DNA from: Thermoproteota archaeon
Lineage (GTDB): Archaea > Korarchaeota > Korarchaeia > Korarchaeales > Korarchaeaceae
Assembly: GCA_027491785.1 (NCBI GenBank)
Contig: JAOZGJ010000017.1
Coordinates: 1-37,936, forward strand
Direction: 5' to 3'
Length of the DNA stretch: 37,936 nucleotides
Positions within the stretch are counted from its first letter, which is position 1. Every line of letters starts with the position of its first letter. The notes under the pieces were generated by a model. The model ran no database searches. It saw only the letters and a program-made list of their open reading frames with translations, and was not told the DNA's origin. The position numbers were made by a program, and so were the translations under genes. Below are positions 32,501 through 37,936 of the stretch, one piece after another.

Positions 32501-33093
32501 TCAAGTATCCATCCATTGGCTATCTGATCCCCACCTCCCACGCTTATGGGGGCCCCCTTCAGACGACCTACAGAAAGCTGAATAAGATGTCCCAAAAGAT
32601 GGAGGCCCATTTTTCACTGGAAAATAAGATAAGGGCTGTAAATAAGGCAGATGCCCTCTCCAGAGCTATATCGTCCCATTTCCTCAGGGATATAGTTGGA
32701 AATCTCAGGAAGTTCGGTCAGCAGACATTCAGGTGCACCAAGTGCAATGCTAAGTATAGGAGGCCTCCCTTATCGGGTAGATGCCTAATTTGTGGTGGCC
32801 CCATACAGCTTACCGTTCATAAGGGAACCGTTCTCAAGTACCTAGGACCCACACTAAACTTGGTGAGGAGATATGGTATAGAGGGTTACCTCTCCCAGAG
32901 GATAAAGATACTGGAGGAAGAAGTGAATTCCATGTTCAAGGAGATAGAAAAGGAGAAAGTGACGCCAAGCACATTGGAGTCGCTTCTTGAATCAGAATCG
33001 GGAGAGGGGAACAACGGTGAGTATGAAGTGGAAAATAAGGAGGAGGGTACAGGAAGGAAGTACATTCCAAAGAGACTTGTCGATTTCATGTGA
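29548..33093 (+). CDS. polC: DNA polymerase D large subunit (DP2)
   Basis: DP2 is the catalytic subunit of the archaeal replicative polymerase PolD. The 1181-residue chain runs from the N-terminal KH-like region, through SVYYNGPIRTAGGTEGAISVLMADY, GIPVEVTGPPTE, GGFRLRYGRARNTGLASIG, MGRPI, a Zn module at about 650-700, to the active-site NIDGDEDSIMLALDGLLNFSRDFLPS near residue 895, with its two metal-binding Asp residues. A C-terminal Zn site (CTKCNAKYRR ... CLICGG) is followed by the tail that contacts partners. There is no intein, although DP2 often carries one. The Zn module holds an internal duplication. The start ATG 29548 has GGGATGATC upstream. The small subunit DP1 is not in this window. 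Crenarchaeota lack PolD. Confidence 0.97.
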   Translation: MLGMVVEEYFSSLEKELSRVIEVAKRARSLGYDPTTDIEIEIANELHERIVALFQVESLGERVKYWLDKTGNKVETAFRVIAEIIPKEGEEKKIEIKGNDEYRAELALRAGMAIITDATVSAPIEGISKVKIKGSGKDSYLSVYYNGPIRTAGGTEGAISVLMADYIRQRLGLSRFIPTHEEVERYVEEVFLYKRVAHLQYNSEPDEVRRAVRGIPVEVTGPPTEKEEVSSFRNLPRVETNRLRGGAILVINDCIIQKSKKLKKTIKQLKESSIDFDDSEWRWLGGDEGGKSEEVEGENRQKNEEGCPVIPPSYKYLKDAVMGRPILSYPSRIGGFRLRYGRARNTGLASIGISPSTMYIVDSFVAVGTQVRIERPGKSAVVMPVDWLEGPTVKLSDGSVIRVDDPEDAYKLSGQVKEIVHLGDVLIGYGEFLENNHRLLPAAWTEEWWYSLLKRRAKELGVEPPVDRWQKLSFMEALEISKKFNVPLHPRHTYFWEHITIEELATLISSLRNGRIENGEIYIALENDVKEILEKLGIPHEVWGDLIKLEGDEANLLSYIESSLPRSIAEEDEAAHGTIYYLNRHLDVKIMPKGPTKIGMRIGRPEKARPRKMKPPINLLYPVGELKGMTRSLDAAYRNGKVEVEVALRVCPNCGTRTTLYKCPNCGTRTVTMRFCPICGRPVNGRCKDHPDAEPVPYVKLKLNLKEEVDRALNKLGEGQEVLSKVKGVKGLTSGSKHPEIIEKGILRGKYDLYVFKDGTVRFDAVNAVLTQFKPKEIGTSIYKLRELGYTRDIKGEELVDEDQLVEIKVQDIIIPRAAAHYLLNISKYIDELLEKVYGLEPFYNLEREEDLVGQLVLTISPHTFVANVARIIGFTDADVLYAHPFLHAAKRRNIDGDEDSIMLALDGLLNFSRDFLPSTPGGREDAPLIMVTRVDPEFIDDEVYNMEVVTEFPPEFYEATYRFEDPSKMKSIIRIVESELSMGVKYPSIGYLIPTSHAYGGPLQTTYRKLNKMSQKMEAHFSLENKIRAVNKADALSRAISSHFLRDIVGNLRKFGQQTFRCTKCNAKYRRPPLSGRCLICGGPIQLTVHKGTVLKYLGPTLNLVRRYGIEGYLSQRIKILEEEVNSMFKEIEKEKVTPSTLESLLESESGEGNNGEYEVENKEEGTGRKYIPKRLVDFM
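31498..31557 (+). repeat. Tandem 36-base duplication in the PolD zinc module
   Basis: A 24-base segment, positions 31498-31521, recurs without mismatch at 31534-31557; the period is 36 bases (12 codons). It encodes CPNCGTRT twice, so two identical zinc-knuckle halves stand side by side before a third, CPICGRPV. Perfect nucleotide identity suggests a recent duplication or conversion event. Confidence 0.85.
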
Positions 33094-33102
33094 GGCGATG
33101 CC

Positions 33103-33423
33103 ATGTATTGGGTCAAGATAAAGGACATTAGGGAGGGGGAGGTGGCCGTCATAGGGGTTGTGCTTAACGTGGTAGAGAACTACTTGGTGATAGATGACGG
33201 GACATCTAGGGCAAGGGTTTACTACGATAGAGCATCTCAGTTTAACCTTAAAGATATAGTTCTAGCTGTCGGGTCTGTCATAACATCTTCTGCGGAATTC
33301 AAGGAGATACAGGGCTATGCCATCGCCAATATATCAGGAATAGATATAAGTTTGATGAGGGATGTGGAAGAGGTGAGGCGAGAAGTAGAGAGGATGTTGA
33401 AAGGTGGTATGAATGGGAAATAA
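33103..33423 (+). CDS. Small single-OB-fold protein of the replication cluster
   Basis: I do not recognise a named family. The 106-residue protein looks like one OB fold: VAVIGVVLNVVENYLVIDDGTSRARVYYD (strands 1-3, with the IDDGT turn typical of RPA32- and RMI2-like folds), GSVITSSAEFKEIQGYAIANISGIDIS (strands 4-5), then a charged helix RDVEEVRREVERMLKGG. It starts nine bases after polC and overlaps PCNA by 11, so it is made with PolD and PCNA. A single-stranded DNA-binding or polymerase-accessory role is inferred from fold and position. It has no Zn motif and no clear C-terminal PIP box. Alternatives are a divergent RPA32-type subunit or a nucleic-acid-binding tRNA-anticodon-type OB domain. 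Confidence 0.6.
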   Translation: MYWVKIKDIREGEVAVIGVVLNVVENYLVIDDGTSRARVYYDRASQFNLKDIVLAVGSVITSSAEFKEIQGYAIANISGIDISLMRDVEEVRREVERMLKGGMNGK

Positions 33424-34165
33424 GATAGCTTTTGAGGAAGCAGGCACTCTAAAAGCCATTGTAGAAGCTGTAGAGTCCTTAGTCGGAGAGGCTTCAATAA
33501 AGCTCGATCCCGAGGAAGGATTGGGCCTTCAAGCGCTCGATCCATCGAAGACAGCAATGATACAACTCATACTTCCCAGAACATACTTCATCGACTTTGA
33601 TGTGGATCAATCCGGTTTCTATGGGATAAACTTCACGGATCTCTCTAAGATACTCAGGAGAATAAAGACTAAGGAGAGGATAGAACTTGAGTTCTCAGAA
33701 TCCTTCATGAGGATAATAGCCACTAACAGCTATAGAAAAAGCTTCGAACTTCCCCTCTTGGCAGGTACGCCCTTCGAGTACAAGACGCTCAAGGTCGATT
33801 ACAAGGCTAAAGCTAGGATGGATAGTGAGGTAATACCCAATGCTGTGAAAGATCTGAAGATAGTTGGCTCGGATGTTGAGATATATATAGATAGCGAGAA
33901 AATAGAGTTTAGAACATCGAGCGATAAGGGGAAAGCTGTTGTTTCCATAGGAAAGGAGGATAGGGCGCTTATAGATGTATGGGCAGAGGAACCATCTCAT
34001 AGTGTTTACAATATGGCTTACCTTGAGAAAATGACTAAACCAGCGAAGATATCAGAGGAAACGGACTTAGAGCTGAAGACTCAAGCTCCGCTCAAGCTAA
34101 GCTATCCATTAGGGGGAATAGAGGGAGCTGGTATAACGTACTACTTGGCCCATCTTCAGGTATGA
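33413..34165 (+). CDS. pcn: DNA polymerase sliding clamp PCNA
   Basis: PCNA encircles DNA and tethers the polymerase, ligase and nucleases. The 250-residue protein has the duplicated clamp fold: LKAIVEAVESLVGEASIKLDPEEGLGLQALDPSKTAMIQLIL, FDVDQSGFYGINFTDLSKILRRIK, the interdomain region around PFEYKTLKVDYKAKARM, and the PLKLSYPL...GITYYLAHL end. There is one copy here, so a homotrimer is the simplest form; whether paralogues exist elsewhere cannot be seen. ATG 33413 has GGTGG six bases upstream and overlaps the OB-fold gene. PriL follows after four bases. Confidence 0.95.
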   Translation: MGNKIAFEEAGTLKAIVEAVESLVGEASIKLDPEEGLGLQALDPSKTAMIQLILPRTYFIDFDVDQSGFYGINFTDLSKILRRIKTKERIELEFSESFMRIIATNSYRKSFELPLLAGTPFEYKTLKVDYKAKARMDSEVIPNAVKDLKIVGSDVEIYIDSEKIEFRTSSDKGKAVVSIGKEDRALIDVWAEEPSHSVYNMAYLEKMTKPAKISEETDLELKTQAPLKLSYPLGGIEGAGITYYLAHLQV

Positions 34166-34169
34166 TCAT

Positions 34170-35102
34170 ATGCATGAAATAATCCTAATAGCTCCTTTCT
34201 CTGAGGAAGCTGCTAAGCTGTTAGAAGAACAGGGTTTAACCCTCGAAGACCTGGCTTACGATCCCCTGCTTGAGAGAGCCAGATCCTTGGCTAGAGAAAG
34301 ATTGATAAATGCTATAGAAGGAAGGAGGGGCCCTGTTCTAGATAGAGCCAATCCGATGAATGAGGTTTACTCATACTTGGCAGCTAAGCTCATAGCAGCT
34401 AGGGTGGGTGGATCTCTGCTAAGGAGGCTCGCCACCTACGAGGCCAAGAGATTCGGCGAGCTCTCAAGGCGCCTTCCCTTGGATAAGATAAAAGAAATAG
34501 CCTCAAAGACCTTCGGATTCGTCATAAGGGAGGATAATGGAATATGGATAGATCTGGTAAGTTACCTCAAGGGATGCATAGGCATAGGAGGATCCAAGTG
34601 GAGGCTTGTCAATAGGGTACTGACCAGCGGCTATGTTCTGATCGATGAACATGATCTGAGGAGGTTGCTGGAGGAACATGTAAGGAGGAAGGTGATGGAG
34701 ACTCCCAGAGTGGAGCTACCTGAGCCTCTTGAAGATATAGCGAGGGAGGCATCCGATCTATTCGCTAGGAGGATGAGGAAGAAATTTAAGAAGCCAAGGA
34801 AGGGTAAGGGCGATTTCCCTCCATGCATAAAGGAGCTCATGGTCAAGTTGAGGAGAGGAGAGAACCTAACCCATCAAGCTAGATTTGCCCTCACGTCATT
34901 CCTCCTGAATTATGGTTGGTCGAAAGAGCAAATATTAGATCTTTTCAGGGGGGCTCCCGATTTTAACGAGAAAATAGCCTCGTATCAAATATCTCATATA
35001 GAGAGGAGGGGATATAAGGTGCCAAGCTGTGAAACGATGAAAAGCTGGGGCTTATGTCCAGGAGATTGCGGCAGGAAATATCCCTTGGAGGGCATCAAAT
35101 GA
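34170..35102 (+). CDS. priL: DNA primase large subunit PriL
   Basis: PriL assists primer initiation and carries a [4Fe-4S] cluster in its C-terminal domain. The 310-residue protein has an all-helical N-terminal domain (VYSYLAAKLIAARVGGSLLRRLATYEAKRF) and a C-terminal cluster domain with Cys219 (FPPCIKELM), Cys287 (PSCETM), Cys296 and Cys300 (GLCPGDC), joined by LTHQARFALTSFLLNYGWSKEQI and PDFNEKIASYQISHI. All four expected Cys are present. The start ATG 34170 follows PCNA by four bases. The stop is followed after one base by the PriS start, so the two primase subunits are translated together. Confidence 0.94.
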   Translation: MHEIILIAPFSEEAAKLLEEQGLTLEDLAYDPLLERARSLARERLINAIEGRRGPVLDRANPMNEVYSYLAAKLIAARVGGSLLRRLATYEAKRFGELSRRLPLDKIKEIASKTFGFVIREDNGIWIDLVSYLKGCIGIGGSKWRLVNRVLTSGYVLIDEHDLRRLLEEHVRRKVMETPRVELPEPLEDIAREASDLFARRMRKKFKKPRKGKGDFPPCIKELMVKLRRGENLTHQARFALTSFLLNYGWSKEQILDLFRGAPDFNEKIASYQISHIERRGYKVPSCETMKSWGLCPGDCGRKYPLEGIK

Positions 35103-35103
35103 G

Positions 35104-36255
35104 ATGAGGGTTTTGGAGAATCTCTTCAGCTCCTATTATAGGGCGATGTCCAAGACAATATACGTCCCGGAGGTTCCTAGGAGAGAATTCATGTTCAGGG
35201 GGTTCGATGGTAAGGTAAGGAGGCATATCTCCTTCTTTAATCTGGGAGATCTGAGGAGGTATCTCATATCAGAGCCTCCTCTTCATGCCTATTATTCAGT
35301 TTCCCTTTACAGGAATCCCACAGCTCCCATGGAGGAGAAGGGACCTATAAAGGCAGACCTCTTCTTCGATATAGACTCAACGGATTTACGCGATGAGGAA
35401 TGCGAGAAGGACTCCATATGGAGATGCAAAGAATGCGGATATGTTGGGAAGGGAATAAAACCGGAGAGATGTCCCAAGTGCGGATCTGAGAGGTTAGAGG
35501 TGAATCACTGGCTCAATGAGAGATGCATCTCCCTTGCGAAACACGAGGTTGAGAAGTTGGTGGGCATGTTAAACGAGGATTTCGGCGTAGATTTCGCTCA
35601 TATATCAATCTCCTATACTGGTAATAGGGGCTTCCACGTCAGGGTCACAGAGGGATCGCTTACCTCCCTAGGAAAGAACGAGAGAAGGGAAATTTCCTTC
35701 TATATAATGGGAAAGGGGCTCGATCCCTCAAGCCACCTGATAGTAAATGAAGGGAAGGTAGCGGTATCGACGGAGAGCAAGGTCATGAAGAGAGCGGTGG
35801 GCTTCCTACTTAGCAATCCTTCCACCTTCGGAGGGATAAGCGGTAAGATTCTGGATGCCCTCTCTGGTAAACCAGTCAGGCTAAGCTCTAGGGAGGTCAG
35901 TCATATGATGGACCTGCTGAAAAGATCAGCCTTACTCTCTGGAGCGAAGATAGATTGGATGGTGACCATGGACACGGGGAGGCTCACTAGGATACCCAAC
36001 AGTTTACACGGGAAGACCGGTTTCAGGGCATTAAGTCTTACACTTGACGATTACAGGGTATTCAACCCGTTTGAGGATTCCGTAGGGTTACCTGCCCATC
36101 CTGAAATCGAAGTAGAGGCCACTATGAATGTTCCCTCTTTTAACTTAAAGGGGGAAAAATTCGGTCCCTACTCACCTGGAGAGAGGATAAAATTGCCAGG
36201 GTTTGCTGCTACTTTTCTCATACTGAGGGGGAGAGCTAAGCTAGTGGGCGATTAA
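35104..36255 (+). CDS. priS: DNA primase small (catalytic) subunit PriS
   Basis: PriS makes the RNA primers for replication. The 383-residue protein has the catalytic ADLFFDIDSTD (Asp89 and Asp91), a Zn knuckle inserted just after it with Cys108, Cys111, Cys123 and Cys126, the nucleotide-binding SYTGNRGFHVRV, and TMDTGRLTRIPNSLHGKTGF with the third acidic residue and conserved Arg and His. The usual order of archaeal primases is preserved, with all key residues. It lies one base after PriL and ends before an A/T-rich element that probably starts the GINS transcript and may end this one (T run at 36261-36266). Confidence 0.95.
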   Translation: MRVLENLFSSYYRAMSKTIYVPEVPRREFMFRGFDGKVRRHISFFNLGDLRRYLISEPPLHAYYSVSLYRNPTAPMEEKGPIKADLFFDIDSTDLRDEECEKDSIWRCKECGYVGKGIKPERCPKCGSERLEVNHWLNERCISLAKHEVEKLVGMLNEDFGVDFAHISISYTGNRGFHVRVTEGSLTSLGKNERREISFYIMGKGLDPSSHLIVNEGKVAVSTESKVMKRAVGFLLSNPSTFGGISGKILDALSGKPVRLSSREVSHMMDLLKRSALLSGAKIDWMVTMDTGRLTRIPNSLHGKTGFRALSLTLDDYRVFNPFEDSVGLPAHPEIEVEATMNVPSFNLKGEKFGPYSPGERIKLPGFAATFLILRGRAKLVGD

Positions 36256-36267
36256 TTTAATTTTTTA
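36253..36267 (+). promoter_or_regulatory. A/T-rich promoter element before GINS (possible priS terminator)
   Basis: TAATTTAATTTTTTA begins in the priS stop codon. A start about 26 bases from its centre lies just before ATG 36291, so the GINS mRNA would be almost leaderless. The T6 run may also end the priS transcript. Confidence 0.45.
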
Positions 36268-36290
36268 GGTCCTATACGATCGATAGGTAG

Positions 36291-36791
36291 ATGGCTAAAT
36301 ACAGGGAAATAATGAGGCTTCTACATGCATCTCTAGCTGAGGGTAAAATTCCACCTTCTCTAATAGAAGAAATAAAGGAGTTAGAGGAAGAACTCTCCAA
36401 GGATTTGCCTCCTGGAACTGAAGGGAGGATATACACGCTGTCCGCTGATGTACTGAGGGACTTGAGGATGGAGCTTGAGAAAGCATCTAAAATCGAGGAG
36501 ATATTCAGAAAAGCGGTTTATGGAGCCTCTTTGGACATTATAATGGGTAAAAAAGAAGCATATAGCTCCATTAGGGAGGAAGAAACTGAAAGGATATTAG
36601 AAAAGGAGTATCCGCCCATTAAAGACGATATAGATAAGGTCTTAGTAACGTTTAAAACTCCAGTATCCAAATTCGTTGGTGTGGATATGAAAGTATACGG
36701 TCCTTTCTCAGAAGGAGATGTCGCTCTCATACCATCCGAGAACGCTGAGGTATTAAAGAATAGGGGAGTTGTTGAGGTGGTGGAAGAATGA
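36291..36791 (+). CDS. gins51: GINS complex subunit (Gins51/Gins15 type)
   Basis: GINS joins MCM and Cdc45/RecJ-like protein in the replicative helicase. The 166-residue protein has a helical A domain at the N-terminus and a C-terminal B domain. The B domain reads VLVTFKTPVSKFVGVDMKVYGPFSEGDVALIPSENAEVLKNRGVVEVV, the conserved FVG...YGPF..GD...LP..NA..L..RG pattern of archaeal Gins51. The A-then-B order distinguishes it from Gins23. It follows the primase genes and overlaps L44e as ATGA, the classic link between GINS and the L44e-S27e-aIF2-alpha genes. Confidence 0.9.
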   Translation: MAKYREIMRLLHASLAEGKIPPSLIEEIKELEEELSKDLPPGTEGRIYTLSADVLRDLRMELEKASKIEEIFRKAVYGASLDIIMGKKEAYSSIREEETERILEKEYPPIKDDIDKVLVTFKTPVSKFVGVDMKVYGPFSEGDVALIPSENAEVLKNRGVVEVVEE

Positions 36792-37066
36792 AAGTTCCTT
36801 CCGCAATAAATGCCTATTGCCCGAAGTGCGGCAAGTATACCAAGCATAAGGTAACCCTATATAAGCAAGGGAAAGCCAGGACCCTCTCTTGGGGACAGAG
36901 GCAGCTGGAAAGAAAGAGGAGGGGATATGGCGGGGAGCCCAGGGGAAAATTGAAGAGGAAAGCCAAGACCACGAAGAAGGCGTTAATAGTCCTGACCTGC
37001 GAGGAATGCGGTAGGAAGGTCGTGAGAAACTTGGGTAGGCTATCTAGAGTTGAAATAAAGAGGTGA
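36788..37066 (+). CDS. rpl44e: 50S ribosomal protein L44e (eL42)
   Basis: eL42 lies near the tRNA exit site of the large subunit. The 92-residue protein has two Zn-binding Cys pairs, AYCPKCGKYTKHKV near the N-terminus and TCEECGRKVV near the C-terminus, around the basic core TLSWGQRQLERKRRGYGGEPRGK. Its ATG overlaps the GINS stop, and its stop codon lies inside the GAGGTGATC ribosome-binding site of S27e. Confidence 0.95.
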   Translation: MKVPSAINAYCPKCGKYTKHKVTLYKQGKARTLSWGQRQLERKRRGYGGEPRGKLKRKAKTTKKALIVLTCEECGRKVVRNLGRLSRVEIKR

Positions 37067-37074
37067 TCAGGTTC

Positions 37075-37287
37075 ATGACCAGAGGCAGGTTAGAGTTAAT
37101 TCCCCTTCCTAAAAGCTATTTCGTCAGAGTTAGGTGTCCCAAGTGCGGAAATGAACAGATAATATATTCCCATGCATCTCGCGTGGTGAGATGCCAAGTC
37201 TGTGATGAGGTTTTAGCTAGACCTAGGGGAGGCAAGGCTGAGATACTCGCTACAATCATAGAAAAATTGGGAAGAGTGATAGAGTGA
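37075..37287 (+). CDS. rps27e: 30S ribosomal protein S27e (eS27)
   Basis: eS27 is a small Zn-ribbon protein of the 30S subunit. The 70-residue sequence has VRCPKCGNEQIIYSHASRVVRCQVCDEVLARPRGGKA, with both Cys pairs. I start at ATG 37075, placed eight bases after GAGGTGATC; an in-frame GTG at 37063 lies within that element. The stop overlaps the aIF2-alpha GTG by four bases. Confidence 0.94.
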   Translation: MTRGRLELIPLPKSYFVRVRCPKCGNEQIIYSHASRVVRCQVCDEVLARPRGGKAEILATIIEKLGRVIE

Positions 37288-37936
37288 GCTATAAGTCCTT
37301 CCCGAGGAGAAACGAGCTCGTTGTTGGTACCGTAGAGAAGGTAGAGGATCACGGAGTGACTGTGAGGCTCGATGAGTACGATGGATTGGAAGCCTACATA
37401 CCTAGGAGTCATGTCGCCTCGGGAAGGATAAAGGACATAAGGGACTTCGTAAAGGAAGGGGATAAGATAGTCGGTAGGGTTATAAGGGCTCATAGAAAGC
37501 TAGGTCAGGTCGATCTCTCCTTAAGGTACGTTAGTGCGGAGCAGAGGAAGAGGAAACTAGAGGAATGGAAGGAGAGGGTGAGGGTAATCTCCCTCTTGAA
37601 GCTAGCGGCCCAGAGAGCTGGCTATAGAGATCCAGAGACCGTTGCCAGGGAGGCGTGGAGTAAACTATCCGAATATTATAGGGATCCGCTAGATGCCCTA
37701 GAAGACGTCTTTTACGAAGGAGTAGAGCCTTTAATAAACGCTGGATTAGATAATAAACTGGCTGAAGTTTTAGAGGACATAGTGAAGGTTCAGCTCAAGC
37801 CCCCCATGTATATAAAGAACGTGATCATCAGGCTCGTTTCCTACGCCTATGATGGTGTTCTAAGGATTAAGAAAGCCCTGATGAGAGGCCTCTCCACACC
37901 CAAAACGGAGAACGTTGAGGTAGATATATATTCTGC
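37284..37936 (+). CDS. eif2a: Translation initiation factor aIF2 subunit alpha (3' end beyond window)
   Basis: aIF2 brings initiator tRNA to the ribosome; alpha contacts the tRNA and the other subunits. The visible 217 residues show an N-terminal S1 domain (ELVVGTVEKVEDHGVTVRLDEYDGLEAYIP ... IVGRVIRAHRKLGQVDLSLRYV), then QRKRKLEEWK and the helical domain with AWSKLSEYYRDPLDALEDVFYEG, in the family order. Total length in archaea is about 265-275 residues, so about 50 are missing. The start is GTG 37284 overlapping the S27e stop (GTGA). The gene order GINS-L44e-S27e-aIF2-alpha is widely conserved in archaea, usually followed by nop10. Confidence 0.94.
   Translation, partial: MSYKSFPRRNELVVGTVEKVEDHGVTVRLDEYDGLEAYIPRSHVASGRIKDIRDFVKEGDKIVGRVIRAHRKLGQVDLSLRYVSAEQRKRKLEEWKERVRVISLLKLAAQRAGYRDPETVAREAWSKLSEYYRDPLDALEDVFYEGVEPLINAGLDNKLAEVLEDIVKVQLKPPMYIKNVIIRLVSYAYDGVLRIKKALMRGLSTPKTENVEVDIYS

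Noticed and set aside
1-37936. CRISPR array, tRNA, rRNA, insertion sequence, intein or prophage
   Set aside because: Gaps between genes are all about 100 bases or less and show no spaced repeats, cloverleaf, transposase or splicing motifs; PolD and RpoA/B frames lack inteins.

Overview
This window is a gene-dense, accessory-free stretch of an archaeal chromosome, probably from a thermophile. Intergenic gaps are tens of bases and no gene-free stretch exceeds about 100 bases. I saw no tRNA or rRNA gene, CRISPR array, insertion sequence, intein or prophage. Three markers place the organism. It has a PolD-type replicase (large subunit DP2), which Crenarchaeota lack. It has ribosomal protein S30e and Elf1, which are characteristic of the TACK/Asgard side. 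Its RNA polymerase subunit A is one 1325-residue chain instead of the split A'/A'' pair. Together with a thermosome and MTAP/PNP-type phosphorylase this points to a TACK lineage, most plausibly Korarchaeota or a relative; that is inference, not a phylogeny.

Layout. 1-3453 (minus): an MTAP/PNP-family phosphorylase, then phosphoglycerate kinase translationally coupled to a shrunken GAPDH-like protein, then the N-terminal part of a DUF6785-type membrane protein. 3581-9564 (plus): thermosome, a DUF4330-like membrane-anchored protein, two tandem Wzy-like polytopic proteins, then S8e, SRP19 and Gar1. 9542-13232: a THEP1-type NTPase divergent from tRNA methyltransferase Trm1, then S30e-Nop5-fibrillarin on the minus strand. 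13287-18479: a DUF460 RNase-H-fold/coiled-coil protein divergent from a sequon-rich membrane-anchored surface protein, which is followed by GlmS. 18486-28468 (minus): the classic transcription/translation string rpoH-rpoB-rpoA-L30e-NusA-S12-S7, ending with an Sm-like protein. 28561-29444: a lone 2-oxoacid oxidoreductase gamma subunit and Elf1. 29548 to the end (plus): PolD large subunit, a small OB-fold protein, PCNA, PriL, PriS, GINS, L44e, S27e and aIF2-alpha, a form of the archaeal replication-translation supercluster.

How the genes work together. The right end combines the replicative polymerase, clamp, primase and a CMG component with translation genes. The centre holds most of the core RNA polymerase with ribosomal and elongation factors. 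The middle left holds C/D-box (Nop5, fibrillarin), H/ACA (Gar1) and Trm1 RNA-modification genes. Several genes form translationally coupled pairs (ATGA or short overlaps), and Shine-Dalgarno sequences of the GGTGAT type are frequent. UUG starts are common, and one gene (nusA) appears to start at AUU.

Most interesting points: (1) the RNA polymerase large subunits depart from near-universal catalytic motifs (bridge helix, trigger-loop base, Rpb2 GEMERD and YNMED) while keeping NADFDGD; (2) a GAPDH-like protein without Rossmann glycines or the catalytic Cys motif is locked to pgk; (3) a small undescribed OB-fold protein sits between PolD and PCNA; (4) decoding-site protein S12 has PHSG instead of PNSA; (5) several compact regulatory layouts occur, including a hairpin spanning two convergent stop codons and interlocked divergent promoters.
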